This document shows, piece by piece, positions 59,055 to 64,000 of a stretch of 64,000 nucleotides of DNA. Under the pieces are notes generated by a model. The model ran no database searches. It saw only the letters and a program-made list of their open reading frames with translations, and was not told where the DNA came from. The stretch spans positions 62,001-126,000 of the forward strand of contig NZ_JAERWK010000023.1 of NCBI RefSeq assembly GCF_016918035.1, read 5' to 3'. Source of the stretch: Nakamurella leprariae (GTDB lineage: Bacteria > Actinomycetota > Actinomycetes > Mycobacteriales > Nakamurellaceae). Positions within the stretch are counted from its first letter, which is position 1, and every line of letters starts with the position of its first letter. Made by a program: the position numbers and the translations under genes.

Positions 59055-59777
59055 TCAGGACCGGGGCGGACCGCTCGGTCGCCGCAGGATCAGCACCACC
59101 GCGACGACGACCACCACGGCAGCGACGGCGAGGACCACCCAGATCCAGCCGGCCAGGCCACCGGACGAGTCCTGCGCGGCCGGGGTCACCGCGGCCGTCG
59201 TCGAGGGAGTGGTCGACGGATCGGTCGCGCTCGGGCTGCTGACGCTCGAGCTGGTCGGGGCCGAGCTGGTCGGGGCCGTGGTGGTCACCGAGTCAGTGGT
59301 CGGCGCGGTCGTCTGGACCAGCTGGAAGCCGATCTGCCCCTGCACCGGGTGCCCGTCCGCGGACACGATCCGGTAGGCGACGGTGTAGGCGCCGGCCGCC
59401 GGCAGCGCCCCCACGGTGGCGGTGACCGAGGTGCTGGCCACCTCGGGGGTGCCGACGTCGACCGACTGGCCGTCCGGCCCGGTGACCACCACGACCGGCT
59501 CGAAGTTCTGCACGGGCTGGTCGAAGGTCAGCGTCACCGAGGTGGGCGGAGCGTCCAGTTGGCTGCCGTCGGCCGGATCGCTGGAGACGAGCACGTTGTG
59601 CGCGGCGGCCGGCAGCGCGGTGGCCAGCGGCGCGGCCAGCGCCGCCACCAGCACGGCGACGGCCGCGAGCAGCCGTCGGACCGGGGCACCGGCCCCGCCG
59701 CGTCCCCCGGGCCGGGGCCCGGCGGGCTGGTCAGCCCGCCGGACACCCGACTCGGTCATGGTCGGCACGCGCATCAC
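59055..59777 (-). CDS. CopC-domain copper-binding protein with C-terminal membrane anchor
   Basis: This protein of about 240 residues has a signal peptide (LLAAVAVLVAALAAPLATAL) ending at AAAH, where the new N-terminal histidine is a CopC copper ligand. A CopC domain follows (VLVSSDPADGS, then LPAAGAYTVAYRIVSADGHP), a Ser/Thr-rich linker and a C-terminal span IWVVLAVAAVVVVVAVVLIL with a basic tail. It binds copper on the outer face of the membrane. Start GTG at 59777 overlaps the stop of the YcnI gene; an ATG at 59774 is equally possible. Confidence 0.88.
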   Translation of the reverse strand: MMRVPTMTESGVRRADQPAGPRPGGRGGAGAPVRRLLAAVAVLVAALAAPLATALPAAAHNVLVSSDPADGSQLDAPPTSVTLTFDQPVQNFEPVVVVTGPDGQSVDVGTPEVASTSVTATVGALPAAGAYTVAYRIVSADGHPVQGQIGFQLVQTTAPTTDSVTTTAPTSSAPTSSSVSSPSATDPSTTPSTTAAVTPAAQDSSGGLAGWIWVVLAVAAVVVVVAVVLILRRPSGPPRS

Positions 59778-60577
59778 CGACGCGCCCGGGCGGTGCGGAC
59801 GCCGACCGCGGCCAGCAGCACGGCGACCGCGGCCAGAGCGATGCCGATGGCGCCCAGGGTGCGGGCGGTGCCGTCGTCGGACGCCGGGGTCTGGGCGGCC
59901 GTGACGGTCAGGTCGTTCGCCGCCGAGGTGGGCGGCGCCGTCGAGCTGCTCGAGGTGCCGCCGGCCGTCGCACCGTGGACGTGAGCGCCGTCGGTGTCGG
60001 CGGCGGCGGGCTGGACGGTGAGCGTCGGGGCCGGGTGCTCCGGCTCCTCGGCATCCGCGGCGGCCACCTCGTCCCAGTCCACGACCGAACCGTCGTCGTA
60101 GACCTGACTGGCCGGGAAGCTGATCGACTCGACGTCCGGCACCGGGCCGACGGACACGGTGAACTGGCCGAACTGGTCCTGGCCGATCGAGGTGCCGGCA
60201 TCGGCGGTCCAGGTGATCGAGGTGACGGCCTCGTCGATCGTGACCGTGCCCTGGGTGACCGGGGCGGGCAGCGGCTCACGGACGACCTCGGCGGTCCAGC
60301 CGGGCACCGGCTGGTACCGCACCGACGCGAACGGGGTGTCGGTGGGGAACTCCACGGTCAGCGCGGTGGTGGCCGCGGTGGCCGACTCGTTGGGCACCCG
60401 GAAGGTCAGGGTGCTGTAACTGCCGGCGGTCGCCGACGACGGGTTGACGGTCACGTGGGCGGCGGCCAGACCACTGCCGAGCAGCATGGCCGCGGCGGTG
60501 GCGGGCACCAGGGCCGCCCAGCGAACGGCGCGTCGGCCGGTTCGGGCGGGAGCGGGGTGGTCGAGGGTCGGATGCAT
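59774..60577 (-). CDS. YcnI-like (DUF1775) copper-associated protein
   Basis: This is a 267-residue exported protein. After the signal sequence (WAALVPATAAAMLLGSGLAA) the mature chain begins AHVTVNPSSATAGSYSTLTF, the YcnI/DUF1775 signature in which the first histidine helps bind copper(II). A Ser/Thr-rich linker and a C-terminal span (LGAIGIALAAVAVLLAAVGV) with a basic end anchor it. YcnI and CopC proteins commonly occur together and handle copper outside the membrane. The stop overlaps the CopC start. Confidence 0.88.
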   Translation of the reverse strand: MHPTLDHPAPARTGRRAVRWAALVPATAAAMLLGSGLAAAHVTVNPSSATAGSYSTLTFRVPNESATAATTALTVEFPTDTPFASVRYQPVPGWTAEVVREPLPAPVTQGTVTIDEAVTSITWTADAGTSIGQDQFGQFTVSVGPVPDVESISFPASQVYDDGSVVDWDEVAAADAEEPEHPAPTLTVQPAAADTDGAHVHGATAGGTSSSSTAPPTSAANDLTVTAAQTPASDDGTARTLGAIGIALAAVAVLLAAVGVRTARARR

Positions 60578-60758
60578 CAGGGTTCGCCGTTCTCGAGGCA
60601 GGGGGTGACGCCCGCGGTCGGAGCGCCGCGCAGCCCGGGCATCGGGTCGCGCGGCGACGCCGGTCGACGGGGGCGTCACCGGGAGCGGTCGGGGGTGACC
60701 GGAGGTGCCGGGGCCGGACCGGTCGCCGGGGCGACTGCGGTCCGGGGGCATGGTCCGG

Positions 60759-61280
60759 TCAGCCGACCGGCGGCCCCCGCCGGGCGGCGAGCGGACCGCC
60801 GCCGGCCACCGCGACGGGCTGGGGCGTCGACCACGGCAGCTGCGCCACCCAGGACGGCGGTGCCAGCACGGCCGGGACGGCCAGCGCGCGGGCGACGGTG
60901 CGGCGCCAGGCGGCGGCCAGCCGGAACGCGGCCCGTTCCGCGACGGCCAGCACCACAGCGGTCGCGGCCGCAGCGACCAGGTGGAAGCCGGCCATCGCCC
61001 ACAGGTCGACGGTCGCGGGTGCGTGGTCGGCCAGCGAGAACATGAGGTGGAACAGCACTTGAGCCGCGAGCAGGGTGCCCAGCAGCTCCGGCCAGCGCGT
61101 CGCGCGCCGGGTGGCCGGGTACCAGGCGAGGCCGAGCACCACCGCCGGGGCGGCCGCGGCCCCGACGTGCGGGAGGCCGCCGCCGCCGAGCTGGTGACCG
61201 AGGCCGGCCAGCAGGGTGGCGGGGACGACGAGGGCGCCGGTGCGGGCCAGCCGCCAGTGCACACTCGTCGGGTCGAACAC
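60759..61280 (-). CDS. Membrane protein of the copper-associated cluster
   Basis: This 173-residue frame starts at GTG and has about five hydrophobic segments (ALVVPATLLAGLGHQLGGGG; AAPAVVLGLAWYPATRR; LLGTLLAAQVLFHLMFSLAD; GFHLVAAAATAVVLAVAERA). I know no name for it, but small membrane proteins with histidines in such segments (GHQLG, LFHLMFSLADH, FHL) often precede ycnI/copC genes in Actinobacteria. A 181-bp gap with an inverted repeat separates it from the YcnI gene. Possibly a metal-handling membrane protein; inference from position. Confidence 0.7.
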   Translation of the reverse strand: MFDPTSVHWRLARTGALVVPATLLAGLGHQLGGGGLPHVGAAAAPAVVLGLAWYPATRRATRWPELLGTLLAAQVLFHLMFSLADHAPATVDLWAMAGFHLVAAAATAVVLAVAERAAFRLAAAWRRTVARALAVPAVLAPPSWVAQLPWSTPQPVAVAGGGPLAARRGPPVG

Positions 61281-61351
61281 CCGGTCAGGGTATCGGCGCG
61301 GGCCGACCGCCAGGACCGTCCGGGACCGCACCCGGCCGGTCGCGGGTCGGC

Positions 61352-61930
61352 TCAGGGGGCGTCGGCGCGGACCAGGAAGGTCAGCAGGTCCGCCTCGATC
61401 TGGTTCAGGTCCCGGTGGATCGCGCGCAGCGTGGCGCGGCGGCGGCCGGACGGCATGGACGCCGCCGTCTCCACCGCGTTCGACAGGTCGGCCAGCCGAC
61501 GCCGGGCGGCGTCCACGAACCGGACGACCGGCGGTTCCGAGCCGCGGCGACGCATCAGGTCCTCGATCGACCCGGTGAGTCCGTCGATCCGGGCGGCGGT
61601 CGGGCCGGTGGGTCCGCGGTAGGCGCCGATGCGGTCCGGGTCCACCCCGAGCCGCTGCGCCCGCTGCTGGTCGACCAGCTTGCGGATGCCCACGGAGGCC
61701 TGGATGGCGATCGGCGTGACGGTGGGCCCGACCAGCTTGACGATGGTCAGGCCGCGCCGCGCGACCTTGGGGTCGGTCAGCGTCTGCACCAGGTTGGCCG
61801 GCTTGGTGCCGGGCACCGTGACCTGCTTGCGGGCCTTCTTGGTCACCGTGCGGCTGCCGGACGCGGTGTCGGTCGAGCGCGAGGTGTCACCGGTCGTCGA
61901 CCGGGCTCGAGATTTCCTGCGCAGTGCCAC
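61352..61930 (-). CDS. Conserved hypothetical protein (DUF6474-type)
   Basis: This protein of about 192 residues has a basic, Ser/Thr-rich N terminus, then a helical region (VARRGLTIVKLVGPTVTPIA, then KLVDQQRAQRLGVDPDRIGA) and a C-terminal helical bundle with LRAIHRDLNQIEADLL. The layout resembles the actinobacterial DUF6474 family of unknown function. The GTG start follows GAGGAGC by 4 bp. It is divergent from the proline catabolic operon. Confidence 0.72.
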   Translation of the reverse strand: MALRRKSRARSTTGDTSRSTDTASGSRTVTKKARKQVTVPGTKPANLVQTLTDPKVARRGLTIVKLVGPTVTPIAIQASVGIRKLVDQQRAQRLGVDPDRIGAYRGPTGPTAARIDGLTGSIEDLMRRRGSEPPVVRFVDAARRRLADLSNAVETAASMPSGRRRATLRAIHRDLNQIEADLLTFLVRADAP

Positions 61931-61976
61931 GTCGCTCCTCTCGACGACCGTCCCGGCCCGGGCGGGCACCCGGGCC

Positions 61977-62012
61977 GGCAGGTCGGACCAGTCGGACCAG
62001 TCGGACCAGCCG
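61977..62012. repeat. 9-bp tandem repeat upstream of pruA
   Basis: The unit GTCGGACCA occurs three times in a row (about 61982-62008) in the divergent spacer, bounded by a partial copy. It may be a simple slippage product or a regulator-binding array; the sequence alone cannot tell. Confidence 0.6.
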
Positions 62013-62141
62013 GTTCATCAGCCTAGTTGCCCGGATGCGGCCGGGGCACACAGACCGAGCGCCCGCACCTGCCGTGTCAGCCCGCGGGCGCCGTGTCACA
62101 GTGGGACGGCCGCCCGTCGCAGCTGAGCCGGAGGTCAGGGG

Positions 62142-63767
62142 ATGGATGCGATCACCGCACCGCCGCCACCGCGCAACGAACCGGTCTGCGACCACGCCCC
62201 GGGCAGCGCCGAGCGGGCCGACCTGCTCGCCGCGCTGGACGAGTTCGCCGAACCCCGCGAGCTCCCCGCGGTCATCGGCGACCGGCGCCGTCCGGGTTCC
62301 GGACCGCAGTTCGACGTGCGGGCGCCGCACGACCACCGGCGGGTGCTGGCGGTCAGTGCGGCCGCCGACGCAGATGACGCCCGGCTCGCCGTCCAGGCCG
62401 CGCTGGCCGCGGCCGTGCCGTGGCGGGAGACGCCGTTCGACGAGCGGGCCGCCGTGCTGCTGCGCGCAGCCGAGCTGCTGGCCGGTCCCTGGCGGGCCCG
62501 GATGAACGCGGCGACCATGCTCGGGCAGGGCAAGACGATCCAGCAGGCCGAGATCGACGCCGCCTGCGAGCTCATCGACTTCTGGCGGTTCAACGTCACC
62601 TTCGCCCGGCAGCTGCTGGCCGAGCAGCCACCGGCCCAGGCGCCCGGGGTGTGGAACCGCACCGATCACCGCCCGCTCGAGGGATTCGTCTGGGCCATCA
62701 CCCCGTTCAACTTCACCTCCATCGCCGGGAATCTGCCGACCGCGCCGGCCCTGATGGGCAACGTGGTGATCTGGAAGCCCTCGCCGACCCAGCAGCTGGC
62801 CGCCTCGCTCACCCTGGACCTGCTGTTCGAGGCGGGACTGCCGCCCGGGGTGATCAACCTGCTGCCCGGCCGCGGCCCGGAGATCGCCGAGGTGCTGCTG
62901 GCCGAGCCGGAGCTGGCCGGCATCCACTTCACCGGGTCCACCGAAACCTTCCAGCAGTTGTGGCGCACGGTGGGGGAGCGGATCGCCGGGTACCGCACCT
63001 ATCCGCGGCTGGTCGGCGAGACCGGCGGCAAGGACTTCGTGATCGCCCACCCGTCGGCCGACCCGCAGGCCCTGGTCCCCGCGCTGCTGCGCGGGGCGTT
63101 CGAGTACTCCGGGCAGAAGTGCTCGGCGGCGTCGCGCGCCTACCTGCCCGAGTCGCTGTGGCGCCGGGTCCGCGACGAGCTGGCGGAGCGCACCGAAGCG
63201 CTGTCGGTCGGGGCCGTCACCGACCTGAGCGCGTTCACCTCGGCGGTGATCGACCGTCCCGCCTTCGACCGGTGCTCGGCCGCGCTGCGGCGGGCGCACG
63301 CGACGGACTCGATCAGCGTGCTGGCCGGCGGCACCGCGGATGACGAGGTCGGCTGGTTCGTCCGGCCCACCGTGCTGCACGGGACCGACCCGCGGGACGA
63401 GATGTTCTCCACCGAGTACTTCGGGCCCATCCTGTCGGTGGCGGTGTACCCGGACGACCGTTTCGAGCAGGTGCTGCGCGAGGTCGACACCGCCTCGCCG
63501 TACGGGTTGACCGGGGCCGTGTTCGCCCGGGACCGGGCCGCGCTGCACACCGCGCAGCACGCGCTCCGGTTCACCGCCGGCAACTTCTACCTCAACGACA
63601 AGCCCACCGGGGCGGTCGTCGGCCAGCAGCCGTTCGGTGGTTCCCGCGCGTCCGGGACCAACGACAAGGCCGGAAGCGTCGGCAATCTCGCCCGCTGGAC
63701 GTCGCCCCGCACGATCAAGGAGACGTTCCTGCCCGCCCCCGGCGTGACCTACCCGCATCAGGGCTGA
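62142..63767 (+). CDS. pruA: L-glutamate gamma-semialdehyde dehydrogenase (P5C dehydrogenase)
   Basis: This is the second enzyme of proline degradation; it oxidises glutamate semialdehyde to glutamate with NAD. The 541-residue aldehyde dehydrogenase shows the catalytic glutamate E293 (VGETGGKDF), catalytic cysteine C327 (YSGQKCSAASR) and the family motif FTGSTETFQ. The ATG follows GGAGGTCAGGGG. The proline dehydrogenase gene follows after 3 bp, giving the expected two-gene proline operon. Confidence 0.94.
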   Translation: MDAITAPPPPRNEPVCDHAPGSAERADLLAALDEFAEPRELPAVIGDRRRPGSGPQFDVRAPHDHRRVLAVSAAADADDARLAVQAALAAAVPWRETPFDERAAVLLRAAELLAGPWRARMNAATMLGQGKTIQQAEIDAACELIDFWRFNVTFARQLLAEQPPAQAPGVWNRTDHRPLEGFVWAITPFNFTSIAGNLPTAPALMGNVVIWKPSPTQQLAASLTLDLLFEAGLPPGVINLLPGRGPEIAEVLLAEPELAGIHFTGSTETFQQLWRTVGERIAGYRTYPRLVGETGGKDFVIAHPSADPQALVPALLRGAFEYSGQKCSAASRAYLPESLWRRVRDELAERTEALSVGAVTDLSAFTSAVIDRPAFDRCSAALRRAHATDSISVLAGGTADDEVGWFVRPTVLHGTDPRDEMFSTEYFGPILSVAVYPDDRFEQVLREVDTASPYGLTGAVFARDRAALHTAQHALRFTAGNFYLNDKPTGAVVGQQPFGGSRASGTNDKAGSVGNLARWTSPRTIKETFLPAPGVTYPHQG

Positions 63768-63770
63768 CCG

Positions 63771-64000
63771 ATGGATCCGCTGGGAAATCTGCTGCTCGCC
63801 GCGTCCGCGCGCCCGGAGGTGCGGACCGCCCTGCTGCGCGTCCCGGTCACCCGCCGGGTGGTGCAGCGGTTCGTGGCCGGGGACACCGTGGCCGACGCCG
63901 TCCGGGTGGTGGCCCGGCTCCGGGACCGTGGCCTGCCGGTCAGCCTGGACCACCTGGGCGAGCAGCATACGGACGCGGAGTCGGCCACGGCCGCCGTCGA
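63771..64000 (+). CDS. Proline dehydrogenase, 5' part only (runs off the window)
   Basis: The frame starts at an ATG 3 bp after pruA and is open to the end of the window (76 codons). RRVVQRFVAGDTVADAVRVV followed by RGLPVSLDHLGEQ is typical of the N terminus of monofunctional actinobacterial proline dehydrogenases, which oxidise proline to P5C on FAD. The catalytic part lies outside the window. Confidence 0.85.
   Translation, partial: MDPLGNLLLAASARPEVRTALLRVPVTRRVVQRFVAGDTVADAVRVVARLRDRGLPVSLDHLGEQHTDAESATAAV

Overview
This window is chromosomal DNA from a high-G+C actinobacterium. The coding strand is rich in G/C at third positions and GTG starts are frequent. Several families are typical of Actinobacteria: an acyl-CoA carboxylase epsilon subunit, a DUF222/HNH endonuclease, a single-chain long-chain acyl-CoA carboxylase, an F420-type luciferase-like oxidoreductase, a DUF6474-type protein and a HelD-like RNA polymerase remodeller. 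A Nakamurella/Frankineae-like host would fit, but the sequence alone does not fix the genus. I see no insertion sequence, prophage, CRISPR array, rRNA or intact tRNA. The right end cuts off a proline dehydrogenase gene.

Layout. (1) 0.6-8.3 kb: an acetoin/2-oxoacid dehydrogenase operon (E1 alpha, E1 beta, E2, no E3) with an SDR and a convergent TetR gene, then a second SDR preceded by a decayed alcohol-dehydrogenase remnant, then a zinc-free MDR reductase. Two copies of a 14-bp inverted repeat lie upstream of the operon. (2) 8.4-18 kb: a PH/M16-peptidase-like protein, an MmpL-type exporter divergent from its MarR regulator with a palindromic operator between them, a DHFR/RibD-like reductase, a HelD/HelR-like ATPase gene with a rifamycin-associated-element-like inverted repeat upstream, and a divergent XRE regulator/SDR pair. 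(3) 18-23 kb: a membrane-protein remnant, a DUF222/HNH gene, msrA, and a second PH/M16 paralogue that has lost its zinc motif. (4) 22.6-32.4 kb: a propionyl-CoA to succinyl-CoA block (TetR, carboxylase beta, epsilon and alpha, mutA, mutB, meaB). Only the epimerase of this route is not seen. The epsilon gene carries a 30-bp tandem duplication of its own start region. (5) 32.4-39 kb: a frameshifted VOC remnant, a divergent LysR/EamA pair, small reductases, an endonuclease IV-like gene and a crcB pair (fluoride exporter). (6) 39.4-44.9 kb: the 1854-residue single-chain acyl-CoA carboxylase, a strong terminator and a tRNA-Leu-like remnant. (7) 45-51.5 kb: DUF1905, a MATE exporter, an alpha/beta-hydrolase-like protein lacking its catalytic residues, an LLM oxidoreductase and a KsdD-like flavoprotein. 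(8) 51.8-58.6 kb: two overlapping membrane GGDEF proteins, cysS, a GNAT enzyme and an AI-2E-type transporter. (9) 58.6-64 kb: a YcnI/CopC copper cluster, a DUF6474-type gene and the start of the proline catabolic operon (pruA, proline dehydrogenase).

Metabolic theme: catabolism of branched or odd-chain acids, sterol-like compounds, acetoin-type compounds and proline would feed propionyl-CoA and 2-oxoacid intermediates into the encoded carboxylases and mutase. Several enzyme genes sit next to a regulator with a visible inverted repeat in the shared spacer. The best candidates for something undescribed are the two PH-M16-PH proteins (one with a zinc motif, one without) and the start-codon-duplicating repeat in the epsilon subunit gene.
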